64,000 nucleotides of DNA from JAHFDS01 sp964593795. GTDB taxonomy: Bacteria; Myxococcota_A; Polyangia; JAHFDS01. The translations under genes were made by a program, and so were the position numbers. This document shows positions 54,923 through 63,884 of this stretch, one piece after another. The notes below the pieces were generated by a model. That model was given only the letters and a program-made list of their open reading frames with translations. It did no database searches and had not been told where the DNA came from. The DNA lies in the NCBI GenBank assembly GCA_964593795.1, contig CAZQJC010000033.1, forward strand, positions 11,637 to 75,636, in the 5' to 3' direction. Each line of letters begins with the position of its first letter. Position 1 is the first letter of the stretch.

Positions 54923-56929
54923 GTGTCCAGACGACGCGCGGCGCGCCAGCGGCCCGCCGGTCCCAAGGCGGAGCCGGCCGCCACCTCCGCTGCGGCTGCA
55001 CCTCCGACAGAGGCCACCACGCTCTCCGGCACCGGGGCCACGCGCGACGCGCTCCTCGTCGGGCTCGGGTGCCTCATCGCGTACGCGGTCACCCTCTGTC
55101 CGACGCTCGTCGGCGGCGACAGCGGCGAGCTCATCACCGTCGGGGCCCGCCTGGCGGTGCCGCACCCGCCGGGCTACCCGCTCTATGCCCTCCTCGCGCA
55201 CGCTTTCCACGCGCTGCCCTTCGAGAGCGCCGCGTGGCGCGTGAACCTGCTCTCAGCCACGTCCGCCGCGGCCACTGCGGCCCTGCTCCACGCAAGCCTT
55301 CGATCGCTCGGCGTGCAGCGGCTGGGGGCTGCCACGGGCGCCCTCGGCTTCGCGCTGGCACCGCTCTCTTGGCGCTACGCGGTGGTCGCCGAGGTCTTCG
55401 CCCTGGCGAACATGCTCGTGGCCCTCGCCCTCCTGCTCGCGGTCCGTGCCCACGCGTCCAGGAGCCCGCGGGCGCTGGCGGCCTTGGCGTTCGCATGCGG
55501 CCTCGGCATGAGCAACCATCACACCTTCCTCTTCGTGGCGGTCCCGCTCGTCGCCTGGGTCCTCGTAAAGGGGAGGTTCGCCCCGCGTGCCCTCGCCCTC
55601 GCGACCGCGGCCGGCCTCCTTGGCCTCGCGCCCTACCTGACCCTGCCGCTCTTCCGCGCCGATGACGCGGCTTCCTGGGGGGATCCCCGTAGCCTCGCGG
55701 GGCTCGCCGCCCACGTGCTGCGCCGCGACTACGGAACCTTCCAGCTCGCCGCAGGAGGGCAAGCCCCGACCCCGGGGGCAGGTCTCTGGGCAGCGCTCGT
55801 CGCGCTCACCTCCGGTACCCTCGGCGTGGGCCTGCTGCTCGCGGCTGTCGGGGCACGCACCCTCTGGCGGCGACGGCGCGGCCTCGCCCTGGCGACGCTC
55901 GGGGCGCTCCTGTCGTACCTCGCCGTCTTCAACGCGCTGGCGAACCTCTCCCCGCGCGATCCCATCCACCACGCCACCCTTTCCCGCTTCTGGCTCCTGC
56001 CCCTCCTCATCGCGTGGTGGCTGGCAGGCGTGGGTGCCGGAGCGCTCCTCGAGGGCCGCTTCCGCAGGCCGGCTCTCGCGGGGCTCGCGGTGCTGCTCGC
56101 AGTCCAGGCGTTCCTCGGCAGCCGTGAGAGTCGCCGCGGAGACCTCACGTTCGCGCGCGCTGCCGACTCCACCCTCGCCTCGCTGCCCCAGGGTGCCCTG
56201 CTGCTGTCGCGCGGAGACGCGTTCGTCAACGCCATGCGGTGGACCCAGGAGGTGGAGCAACGACGCCTCGACGTCACGGCGGTGCCCTTCGAGCTCCTGA
56301 GGTTCCCCTGGGCGCGCGCGCGCGCACGGGCGATATGGCCGGACCTCGTGGTGCCCGATGCGGACGTCGGCCTCCTTTCCATCGTGCGGGCGAACGCGCG
56401 TGGGCGGGCCGTCTTCGTGACCTACCTGGACGAGGGGGAGCGCAAGGCGCTCTCGCCGCTGTTCGACGTCGTCGCCCACCCCTTCGTCGAGGAGGTGGTC
56501 CCGCGCGGCCTCCGCGTCGATCCGGCGGAGCGGCGTCTGCGCGTCGGCGCGGGGTTCGCGGCCTTCGACCCGAGGGCGCTCCCCGAGCCTGCCCCGCGCT
56601 CCTGGGAAGGCCTCGTCGAGTTCCAGTACCGCACGAGCCTCGGCCGTCACCTCGATGCGGAGCTCGCCGCGTCGGAGGGCGGGGGCCCCGACGCCCTGCG
56701 CCGCCTCGCCGCCTCGCTGGAGGGTGCGCTCGCACGAGCGCCGAAGCTCGCGACGGCGGAGCGACTCCGCAACCTGGGCGCGGTCTACCAGCGCCTCCTG
56801 CCGTCGGACACCACCGCACGTGCGGGCATGGAACGCGCTTGGCGACGCTTCCTGCCGCTGGCGGATCCCGCTGATCCCTACTTGCCGGCCATTCGCGACG
56901 CGCTCTCGGCTCGAGCAGCAGGCCCATGA
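54923..56929 (+). CDS. DUF2723 membrane protein (GT-C-like, possible protein O-mannosyltransferase)
   Basis: A 668-residue protein. An Arg/Pro/Ala-rich cytoplasmic start (~1-40), ~10 transmembrane helices (~42-400), then a soluble C-terminal domain. The DUF2723 signature is near the first loop: GGDSGELITVGARLAVPHPP (~64-83), with Asp66 in the place where GT-C enzymes carry the catalytic acid. NHHTFLFVAVPL and HVLRRDYGTFQL are other conserved blocks. The family is thought to use polyprenyl-linked sugars. GTG 54923 is preceded by TAGCCT. It overlaps the TMTC-like gene by four bases and has a second copy at 58740-60770. Confidence 0.85.
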   Translation: MSRRRAARQRPAGPKAEPAATSAAAAPPTEATTLSGTGATRDALLVGLGCLIAYAVTLCPTLVGGDSGELITVGARLAVPHPPGYPLYALLAHAFHALPFESAAWRVNLLSATSAAATAALLHASLRSLGVQRLGAATGALGFALAPLSWRYAVVAEVFALANMLVALALLLAVRAHASRSPRALAALAFACGLGMSNHHTFLFVAVPLVAWVLVKGRFAPRALALATAAGLLGLAPYLTLPLFRADDAASWGDPRSLAGLAAHVLRRDYGTFQLAAGGQAPTPGAGLWAALVALTSGTLGVGLLLAAVGARTLWRRRRGLALATLGALLSYLAVFNALANLSPRDPIHHATLSRFWLLPLLIAWWLAGVGAGALLEGRFRRPALAGLAVLLAVQAFLGSRESRRGDLTFARAADSTLASLPQGALLLSRGDAFVNAMRWTQEVEQRRLDVTAVPFELLRFPWARARARAIWPDLVVPDADVGLLSIVRANARGRAVFVTYLDEGERKALSPLFDVVAHPFVEEVVPRGLRVDPAERRLRVGAGFAAFDPRALPEPAPRSWEGLVEFQYRTSLGRHLDAELAASEGGGPDALRRLAASLEGALARAPKLATAERLRNLGAVYQRLLPSDTTARAGMERAWRRFLPLADPADPYLPAIRDALSARAAGP

Positions 56930-58746
56930 AGAGCAAGCGAAGACGAAGCCGGGGCGCGGCGCCCGCCCCTGCATCTCCTCCGGCCGCCGTGGCGGTCGCG
57001 TCCCGGGCCGCGGCCCCGGTGACACCGTGGTGGCACCGCTGGCTGCTCACCCTCGCCTGCCTGGCCGTCTTCGGGCCGGCGCTCGGTCATGGATTCCTGT
57101 CGTGGGACGACACGACGCACATCCTCGGCCAAGCGGCCATCCATCCCCCGGATCCCCGGCGCTGGGGCGAGATCTGGAACGCACCCATCTTCAACATGTA
57201 CGTGCCCGTCACGTACACGCTGTGGGCCCTCGCCAACGCCCTCTCGCACGCGCTGACGGGCCGCGCGCATCCCGCCGTCTTCCACGCCTTGCCCCTGCTC
57301 GCGCACATCGCGGGGACGTGGCTCGTGCATGCGCTGCTCCTGAGGCTTCTCCGCCGCCGGGAGCCGGGCACCCCACCGGTCGTCGTGCTGCTCGGCGCGC
57401 TGCTGTTCGCCGTGCACCCGCTCCAGGTGCAGGCGGTCGCCTGGATCTCCGCGCTCCGCGACACGCTGAGCACCGCGCTCGGGCTCGGCGCAGTGCTGCT
57501 CCTGCTGCCCTTGTGCGATCGGGGACGCATCCGTGCCGGCGCCCGGCCCACACGTTACGGCGCCGCGCTCCTTCTGTTCGTGCTCGCGCTCCTGTCCAAG
57601 CCGTCCGCGGTGGCGATCCCGCTCGTGCTGGCGCTCCTCGCGCACGCGATCTACGAGGTGCCCCTGCGGGGGCTCGTCTGGCCGCTCGCGCCCTTCGGGG
57701 CGGCGGCGCTCGCGGTGGTGCTCGGCACGCGCGCCCTGCAGCCCGAGGCGACGCTCACGGTCGAGGTGCCCTGGATCAAGCGCCCCGTCGTGGCACTCGA
57801 TGCGCTGTCCTGGTACGCGCGCACCCTCGTCGCGCCGATCCGCCTGTTGGCGGACGAGGGACGCCGGCCGGACCGGCTCTTCGCTGGACGCGAGGTGCTG
57901 GTGTCGTGGATCGTCCCCGTCGCGAGCGCCGCCGCTACCCTCGTGCTGCGCAAGCGTCTGCCGTGGCTGGCGGTCGGCATCGCCTTCGCGACGCTCTCGC
58001 TGCTGCCCGTGCTGGGTCTCGTCCCCTTCGCGTACCAGGGCTACTCCACGGTCGCCGATCACTACGCGTACCTGGCGCTCGTCGGCATCGCGCTGGCCGT
58101 CTGCGGCTCTCTGGGCGGTCCCCGCCTGCGCACGCAGGTCGTCGTGGTGAGCGCGCTGCTGGCCGTCCTGGGCGCGCGCAGCGCGATCCAGGTGCGCGTC
58201 TGGCGCGACGAGGTGACCCTCTTCACCCCCGTCCTGGCCGCCGGAGTTCCCAGCCACGCGGCCGAGAACTCGATCGGGAGGAACCTGCAGGACAAGGGCG
58301 ACGTCGAGGGCGCGCTCCGCCACTACCGCGCCGCGCTCGACCTCGATCCCGGAAACGCGGTGTCCTTGAACAACATCGGGGAGACGTTGTACGGCGCCGG
58401 CCGTCACGGCGAGGTCGTCTCGCACTTCGAGGCGGCCTTCCAGCGCTGGGTGCCGCGGGGCAATTCGGGCCCGATGTTCTCGCGCATGCACACCAACCTT
58501 GCGGCGTCCCTGTTCCATCTCGGGCGGACCGATGCGGCGTTGCGCGAGCTCGAGACGGCCCTGCAGCTCGACCCGCGCAACGAGCACGCCCTGCACAACA
58601 AGGGCGCCATCCTCCTCAACCTCGGCCGCGCGAAGGAAGCGATGCCGTGGCTCGAGCGCGCCGTCGAGCTCGCCCCGGCCAGCGCGCTCTTCCGCACGAA
58701 CCGCGACCTCGCAAGGAAATCCCTCGGGACCGCGACCTCTCACTGA
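56926..58746 (+). CDS. TMTC-like membrane protein with C-terminal TPRs
   Basis: A 606-residue protein with ~10 transmembrane helices (~38-430) and a C-terminal domain of about five TPRs (~435-600; GALRHYRAALDLDPGNAVSL, ALRELETALQLDPRNEHAL). FLSWDD (~57-62) carries the Asp pair of GT-C enzymes in the first outer loop, and FAVHPLQVQAVAWISALRD matches the VHPxxxEAV block of eukaryotic TMTC O-mannosyltransferases. A role as a protein O-glycosyltransferase is inferred from this layout. It is coupled to the DUF2723 gene (ATGA) and convergent with the second DUF2723 gene, overlapping by seven bases. Confidence 0.82.
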   Translation: MKSKRRRSRGAAPAPASPPAAVAVASRAAAPVTPWWHRWLLTLACLAVFGPALGHGFLSWDDTTHILGQAAIHPPDPRRWGEIWNAPIFNMYVPVTYTLWALANALSHALTGRAHPAVFHALPLLAHIAGTWLVHALLLRLLRRREPGTPPVVVLLGALLFAVHPLQVQAVAWISALRDTLSTALGLGAVLLLLPLCDRGRIRAGARPTRYGAALLLFVLALLSKPSAVAIPLVLALLAHAIYEVPLRGLVWPLAPFGAAALAVVLGTRALQPEATLTVEVPWIKRPVVALDALSWYARTLVAPIRLLADEGRRPDRLFAGREVLVSWIVPVASAAATLVLRKRLPWLAVGIAFATLSLLPVLGLVPFAYQGYSTVADHYAYLALVGIALAVCGSLGGPRLRTQVVVVSALLAVLGARSAIQVRVWRDEVTLFTPVLAAGVPSHAAENSIGRNLQDKGDVEGALRHYRAALDLDPGNAVSLNNIGETLYGAGRHGEVVSHFEAAFQRWVPRGNSGPMFSRMHTNLAASLFHLGRTDAALRELETALQLDPRNEHALHNKGAILLNLGRAKEAMPWLERAVELAPASALFRTNRDLARKSLGTATSH

Positions 58747-60770
58747 GCCTGCAGGATGCTGCGGATGCGATCGACCTCGGGCCCCACCGGCGTGGGGCTG
58801 CTTGACAGGTAGCGTCGCCAAACGTCACGCATGCGTAGGTCCAGGGACCGATCGCCGCCGCGGAGCTCGTAGTAGATGATGCCGAGGTCCTTGAGCACCG
58901 CGGGTGGGACCGTGGGCTGGAACCGCTCGACGAGCTCCAGCACGGTGCGCGCTCGCGCGAGCCACGTGGCGTCCTTGCCGTGGTCGAGCGCGTACTGCAG
59001 GAGCGTCCCGCCCCGACGGGCGGTCGAGCTGAACCAGGCGTCGCCGAGGCCCCACTCCCAGGTGCCGGGACGCGCGAGCGCGAGCGCCTGCGGATCGAAC
59101 CCGTCGAGCGTGCGCTGCGCGACGGCGTCGACCTCGGCGGGATCCACCGGCGTGCCCTTCGGGATCACGCGGTGCACGAAGCCCCAGGGAACGAGGGCGA
59201 AGCGCTCCCTCCACGAGCTGTCGTCGTCGTCCCGGAAGGTCGTCACGAAGAACGGCCGGCTCTGCGCGGAGATGAGGTCGAGCAAGCGGTACCCCCCGGC
59301 GATACCGCCCTGCTGACCGGCGAGGACGCGCCCCGGGACGGGCACGTCGGGCGCGTGCTTGCGCACGAGGGCCGCGAACCACTCCGACTTGAGCAGCTCG
59401 CGGTCCAGCACCACCACGTCGGGGCGCACGCCCTCGCACGCCTGAGCGTAGCGGTACGTATCGAGGAAGAGGTCGCCCTTGGTCGCCAGCACGGCACGCG
59501 CGGGCAGCGACTCCAGCGTGCGCCGGGCGAAGCGCCCGAACATGTCGTTGCCGCGCTGACCCTCGCCCTGGAGCGTGGTCACGGCGAGGCCCGCCAACCA
59601 GACGCCGGCGCCCGCCGACAGGGCGATCACCGCGCGCGGTCGCAGCCGGCTCGTGAGCCAGGCCGTGCCGAGGCCGGCGAGCGCGTACACGATGAGCTCC
59701 GGGAACCGCCAGAACCGGCGCTGCACCTCGAGGAAGAGCGGGTCCTCGAGCGGCAGGTTGGCCAGCGAGAAGAAGACGAGCATGTAGCCCGGGACGAACG
59801 CGAGGAGCAGCCCCCAGAGCCCGCGGCGCTCGCGCAGCGCGGCCGTCGCCCCGACCAGCGCCAGCACGAGCCCCACGCCGAGCGTCTCGCGCGGCAGGCT
59901 GCCCAGCCACAGCCCGAGCGCGCGCCACGGGTGCGGCTGCGCGCCGGCGAGCCCCAGCTGGAACGTGCCGTACTCCCTGCGCAGGACGTGCGTCAGGAAC
60001 CCGTCGAGCGTCGTGCTGTCGCCCCAGGTTTGCAGGGGCGGATGTCTCGCGGCGAGCGGCAGGTAGAGGTAGGGCAGCAAGCCTGCGGCGAGCGAGGCGA
60101 TCCCGCCAGCGATCGCGCGGGCATCGAGCACGGCGCGAGCGGCCCACAGCGCCCACGCGCCAACGGGCAGCGCGAGGAGGGCGAACGTGTGGTGGTTGGC
60201 GCCCCCGAGCCCCGTGACGAGCGCACCCAGCCACAGGGTCCTCGCAGCCGGACGGCGGGAGTGCGCGACGGCGACCGCCAGCAGGGCCGCCCCGAGCAGC
60301 TCGTTGAGCGGGAACACCTCCGCCTGGATGGAGTACCGGAAGACGAGCGGCGAGAGCGCGAAGCCGGCACCCGCGACCACACCCGCGAGGACGCGGCGGG
60401 TGGCGCCCACGAGGGCATGGCAGACGAAGGCGGCGGCGCCGGCCGTGCAGAGCGCCGAGAGCAGGTTGACGCGCCAGCCGGGGGTGCCGAGGGGCAACGC
60501 CAGGGTCACCTTCGCCAGCAGCGTCCAGAGCGGATACCCCGGTGGATGTGCAACGCCGGTCGCGCAGGCGGCCGCCGCGAGCTCGCCGCTGTCTCCGCCG
60601 GAGATCGTGGGGTAGAGCCCGAGGAGGAGGACCCCCAGCACCGCCAGGCCGCAGGCCGGCGCGACGAACCGCAGCCACCGAGGCGCGGCGTCTGGTGCAC
60701 CGGACGCGATCGGGGCCGGCTGCGTCGCCCGCGAGGTGCTCCGGCCGGACGCACGAGGTCGCCTGGACAA
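58740..60770 (-). CDS. Second DUF2723 membrane protein
   Basis: A 676-residue paralog of the 54923 gene: SGGDSGELAAAACATGVAHP, ANHHTFALLALPVG and HVLRREYGTFQLG align block for block with it, and the C-terminal soluble domain also corresponds. I choose TTG 60770 because the residues after it (MSRRPRASG) align with the MSRRRAARQ start of the paralog; the longer open frame upstream has no such match. It lies tail-to-tail with the TMTC-like gene, sharing seven bases. It probably uses a polyprenyl-sugar donor like its paralog, with a different acceptor or step. Confidence 0.83.
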   Translation of the reverse strand: MSRRPRASGRSTSRATQPAPIASGAPDAAPRWLRFVAPACGLAVLGVLLLGLYPTISGGDSGELAAAACATGVAHPPGYPLWTLLAKVTLALPLGTPGWRVNLLSALCTAGAAAFVCHALVGATRRVLAGVVAGAGFALSPLVFRYSIQAEVFPLNELLGAALLAVAVAHSRRPAARTLWLGALVTGLGGANHHTFALLALPVGAWALWAARAVLDARAIAGGIASLAAGLLPYLYLPLAARHPPLQTWGDSTTLDGFLTHVLRREYGTFQLGLAGAQPHPWRALGLWLGSLPRETLGVGLVLALVGATAALRERRGLWGLLLAFVPGYMLVFFSLANLPLEDPLFLEVQRRFWRFPELIVYALAGLGTAWLTSRLRPRAVIALSAGAGVWLAGLAVTTLQGEGQRGNDMFGRFARRTLESLPARAVLATKGDLFLDTYRYAQACEGVRPDVVVLDRELLKSEWFAALVRKHAPDVPVPGRVLAGQQGGIAGGYRLLDLISAQSRPFFVTTFRDDDDSSWRERFALVPWGFVHRVIPKGTPVDPAEVDAVAQRTLDGFDPQALALARPGTWEWGLGDAWFSSTARRGGTLLQYALDHGKDATWLARARTVLELVERFQPTVPPAVLKDLGIIYYELRGGDRSLDLRMRDVWRRYLSSSPTPVGPEVDRIRSILQAQ

Positions 60771-60838
60771 GGGGCGATCAACGTACCACTCGAGCCCAGG
60801 GAGCCGGGCAAGCCTGACGCTCCACCCCCTACGATAAG

Positions 60839-61879
60839 ATGCGCCGGGTGAAGCGATCGGAGGACGTGATTGCGCGGCTCGCGTCAGCCCTCTCGGCGAC
60901 GCTCGCCGTCCTGCTCGCCGGCTGCGGCGCGGACGCCTCAGGTGGGCTCGGGGTCGAGGTGAGCGCGAGCCCGGTGCCCCTCGACCGGCTGCTCGTCTCG
61001 GCCATCTCGCCCGGCGACGGCGCCTTCCTCGTGCGCGATCAGCCGTTCCCGGCGCGCGTGCCCGGGCGGATCGTGATCGACCCGTCGGGGCGCCGCGAGT
61101 CGGTGCGCGTCGTGGTGTCGGGCGAGCGCGCCGGGGTGCGCGTCGCATTCGGCTATGCAGATATCGACGTGGCGCCCGGGGTCGACCGCACAGCGCGCGT
61201 GACCCTCGAGGCGCCGCCGCCTGCAGACACCGACGCGGACGGCCTGCCCGATCCCGCGGACCCTCGGTTCGACACGGTGGCCCCGGGGACGGCCTTCCCG
61301 CCCGACGGCCGCTGCGAGACGCTCCTGCGTCGGGGCTTCGAGCCGCGCCCCGAGAACGCCGCCGCGAACGCGACCGAGCCCCCCGCGGACTTCTCCCTGG
61401 TGAGCTGGCCGAGCGGCAATCCTCTGGTGAACACGAGCATCCGCCCGCGCATCGGCGGTCACTTCACGGGCACGACCGACGAGATCCTGCAATGGGCGGC
61501 GTGCCGCTGGGGGCTCGACGAGGACGTGGTGCGCGCGTTCGCGCTCGTCTTGACGCAGTGGCGGCAGACGAGGAACACAGGCGGCTCGCTCGGGATCTTC
61601 GGCATCAACCCGCAGTTCGCGGGCGGCACGGAGGAGTGGGCGGGCCGCAGCACGGCCTTCAACGCGGACTACGTGATCGGCTGGTGGCGCGCCTGCTACG
61701 AGGGCTACTGGACCTGGATCGAACAGCCGCAGCCGGGCAGCGGCTACGGGCCGGGCGACGCGCTCGGCTGCCTCGGGATGTGGTGGTCGGGGCGCTGGTA
61801 CGACGACACCGCGCGCGAGTTCCTGGGGCGGCTGGAGGCGGCGCGCATGGAGCGCAAGTGGCTCGAGGGGACGTTTTGA
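60839..61879 (+). CDS. Lipoprotein with lysozyme-like C-terminal domain, probably catalytically altered
   Basis: A 346-residue lipoprotein (LAVLLAGC, Cys ~29). A small beta domain (~40-130) includes a TDADGLPDPADP calcium-type loop. Residues ~190-340 resemble a lysozyme/transglycosylase-like family seen in actinobacteria and myxobacteria: ILQWAACRWGLDEDVVRA, GIFGINPQFAG, STAFNADYVIGWWRACYEGY and GCLGMWWSGRWYDD. In relatives the helix after WGLDEDVVRA carries a Glu (ESWW-like); here it reads LVLTQW, so the likely catalytic acid is missing. It could bind peptidoglycan without cutting it. TACGAT lies three bases before the ATG, hinting at a leaderless mRNA. Confidence 0.7.
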   Translation: MRRVKRSEDVIARLASALSATLAVLLAGCGADASGGLGVEVSASPVPLDRLLVSAISPGDGAFLVRDQPFPARVPGRIVIDPSGRRESVRVVVSGERAGVRVAFGYADIDVAPGVDRTARVTLEAPPPADTDADGLPDPADPRFDTVAPGTAFPPDGRCETLLRRGFEPRPENAAANATEPPADFSLVSWPSGNPLVNTSIRPRIGGHFTGTTDEILQWAACRWGLDEDVVRAFALVLTQWRQTRNTGGSLGIFGINPQFAGGTEEWAGRSTAFNADYVIGWWRACYEGYWTWIEQPQPGSGYGPGDALGCLGMWWSGRWYDDTAREFLGRLEAARMERKWLEGTF

Positions 61880-61892
61880 GAAGCAACCGATC

Positions 61893-61922
61893 GTCCACGT
61901 CCACGTTCACGTCCACGTCCAC
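61893..61922. repeat. Hexanucleotide microsatellite (GTCCAC)5
   Basis: Five tandem GTCCAC units, the third changed to GTTCAC, lie between the convergent stop codons of the lysozyme-like and GH44 genes. No hairpin or T-tract is seen. Confidence 0.8.
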
Positions 61923-61930
61923 GAGTCGAG

Positions 61931-63766
61931 CTACTCCAGCACGAGGGTGCTGACGGACATCGCGGGCATCGCGTAGGTGAACGCGCCGGGGGCGCTGGCC
62001 ACGAGGTCGGCGGCGGCGCGCGGGGCGGCGCCGGCGGACGTCAGCACGAAGACCTTGGCGCGCGCGGGCAGCGTCTGGTGCGCCACGGAGATGGCGGCGG
62101 TGAGCGGCGCGTCCGTCTTGTTGATCGCGACCAGGACGACCCGCCCCGGCATCGCCGCGAACGTGCTGGCGTGGACGCTCGACTTCTCGGCGTCGCTCGT
62201 GGTCGCGCCGATCGACACGTCGCCGAACGCGCCGCGCTGGCCGTCGTAGTTGCGGAACATGGCGAACGCGGCGTGCACGAAGGACTGGTCGTCCGCGAGC
62301 GGCCACAGGGTCGCGGCGAAGATCCCCTCGCGACCGAACACGCCGAGCGCGTCCGCCTGCGCGATCGCGCCCGAGATGTGGCCGCCGCCGCCGTAGGAGT
62401 ACTCGGACAGCGAGACGAGCGTGCCGGGGTAGTGCTGCGCGATCTTCTCCGCCACGCGCGGCAGGAGGCGGATGGGCTGGTCGCCGAGCGTGTCGTGCGT
62501 GATCCAGGAGTCCTCGACGTACGCGGCGTCCCACAGCGAGCGCGGCGCCTGGATGCGGGCCTTGGCGACGTCGGCGCCGGTCTCCTGGCCGACGATGCGG
62601 ACGCCGCCGCCCCGGGCCTCGGGGTACCAGTGCAGGTCGAGCACGTCGACCAGGCGGCGGCCCGCGGCGCCCTCCGCCTGGCGCATGGCGTCCAGGTAGA
62701 ACTCGAGGAAGTCGCGGCCACCCGCGTCGCGCGCGCCCTGCAGGTTCACGAACCCGGCCCAGCCGTACGAGACCGGCCCGAGCACCACCGCCTCGGGCAC
62801 CACGCCCTTGATGGCGCTCGCGTAGCGCGTGCCGCGATCGACGAGCTCGGCGTAGGTGACGGGCTCCGGGTGCACGCGCGGGTGCGTGCCCGACCAGAGG
62901 TCCGGCTCGTTGTCGAGCGAGTAGAGGATCGTGCGCTGCCGGTCCGTGCGTGCGCCGGGGAAGGCGCGATCGAGGAACGCCACGAACTCGTCCTGGTACA
63001 CGGTGGCGTCGCGGAGATCGGGCGGATTGGCGAACGCCGCGCCCTTGGTGGGTGCGTTGCGCCGGAAGCGCGTCTGCAGGTAGTTGGCGGTGCCATTGAC
63101 GTCGCCGCCAGGGCCCGTGTCGGCGGCCACGTAGTCGATGATGGGGACCGTGACGATCATGGCCGCGCCGGCCGCGTGGGCGGCCGCGACCGCGGAGCGC
63201 ACGGCCTCGCCGGGCGTGTCGCCGCCCCCGAGGTAGGCGTCGTTCTGGTTCATCCAGTCGGTGCCGGCGTTCGACGCGTTGTTCTCCCAGTTGTAGGCGG
63301 TCCAGCGATTGCCGCCGAGGCGCCCGAGCGTGAGGTTGGCGCCGGTGCCGCCCAGATCGCGCTCGTTGGTGCCGTAGATCAGCGGGGAGATGGCGTGCGC
63401 GCTCGAGGAGTCCACCGAGAAGCGCACGTCGCCCATGCCCGGATCCGGCGGCTGCATCACGCCGCCGAAGCCGCCGTTTCCCGCATTGCCCGAGCCCGCA
63501 TTGCCGGACCCCGCATTGCCAGACCCTGCATTGCCAGATCCCGCATTGCCAGATCCTGCATTGCCAGACCCCGCGCGTCCGGCCGCACCACCGCCCGCGC
63601 CCGCGCGCCCTGCCCCACCGGCCCCGCCTGCGGCCCCCGCGCCGCCCGCGGCCCCCGCGCCGCCCGCGGCGCCCCCCGTCCCGGCCTGGCCGGCCCCTCC
63701 ATCGCTGCCGCACCCCACCCAGCCGAGCGCAGCCCACAAGGCGAGCGTGATCCCGAGTCGGTTCAT
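61931..63766 (-). CDS. Glycoside hydrolase family 44 lipoprotein (endoglucanase/xyloglucanase type)
   Basis: A 611-residue lipoprotein (LWAALGWVGC, Cys ~19). A Gly/Ala/Ser/Asn spacer with six-fold GSGNA repeats runs to ~110, then a full GH44 catalytic domain. GH44 marks are NRWTAYNWENNASNAG (~155), the acid/base Glu in SLDNEPDLW and the nucleophile Glu in SLSEYSYGG, with DLHWYPEARGGG between. A beta-sandwich closes the protein. GH44 enzymes cleave internal beta-1,4 bonds of cellulose, xyloglucan or mannan. I start at ATG 63766 because GGAGG lies five bases before it; the ATG at 63778 would contain that site. It should act from the outer surface. Confidence 0.9.
   Translation of the reverse strand: MNRLGITLALWAALGWVGCGSDGGAGQAGTGGAAGGAGAAGGAGAAGGAGGAGRAGAGGGAAGRAGSGNAGSGNAGSGNAGSGNAGSGNAGSGNAGNGGFGGVMQPPDPGMGDVRFSVDSSSAHAISPLIYGTNERDLGGTGANLTLGRLGGNRWTAYNWENNASNAGTDWMNQNDAYLGGGDTPGEAVRSAVAAAHAAGAAMIVTVPIIDYVAADTGPGGDVNGTANYLQTRFRRNAPTKGAAFANPPDLRDATVYQDEFVAFLDRAFPGARTDRQRTILYSLDNEPDLWSGTHPRVHPEPVTYAELVDRGTRYASAIKGVVPEAVVLGPVSYGWAGFVNLQGARDAGGRDFLEFYLDAMRQAEGAAGRRLVDVLDLHWYPEARGGGVRIVGQETGADVAKARIQAPRSLWDAAYVEDSWITHDTLGDQPIRLLPRVAEKIAQHYPGTLVSLSEYSYGGGGHISGAIAQADALGVFGREGIFAATLWPLADDQSFVHAAFAMFRNYDGQRGAFGDVSIGATTSDAEKSSVHASTFAAMPGRVVLVAINKTDAPLTAAISVAHQTLPARAKVFVLTSAGAAPRAAADLVASAPGAFTYAMPAMSVSTLVLE
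63481..63570. repeat. 15-bp minisatellite in the GH44 linker
   Basis: Six tandem 15-bp units of the CCGCATTGCCAGACC type encode GSGNA repeats in the flexible spacer. Unit gain or loss would change spacer length in frame. Confidence 0.85.
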
Positions 63767-63844
63767 CCGTGCCTCCATGCAGGATCTTCCAGCACGCCCC
63801 GTGCCGATGGAAGCACCGCGTGATTTCAGCCGCTTGCGGGATCG

Positions 63845-63866
63845 GGGGAGGCGCGAATGCCTCCCC
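63845..63866. promoter_or_regulatory. Inverted repeat in the GH44 upstream region
   Basis: GGGGAGGC-GCGAAT-GCCTCCCC is a perfect eight-base-pair dyad 79 bases upstream of the GH44 start. It could be an operator or leader hairpin for either divergent gene. Confidence 0.4.
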
Positions 63867-63884
63867 GCCCTATCAAGGAACTAA

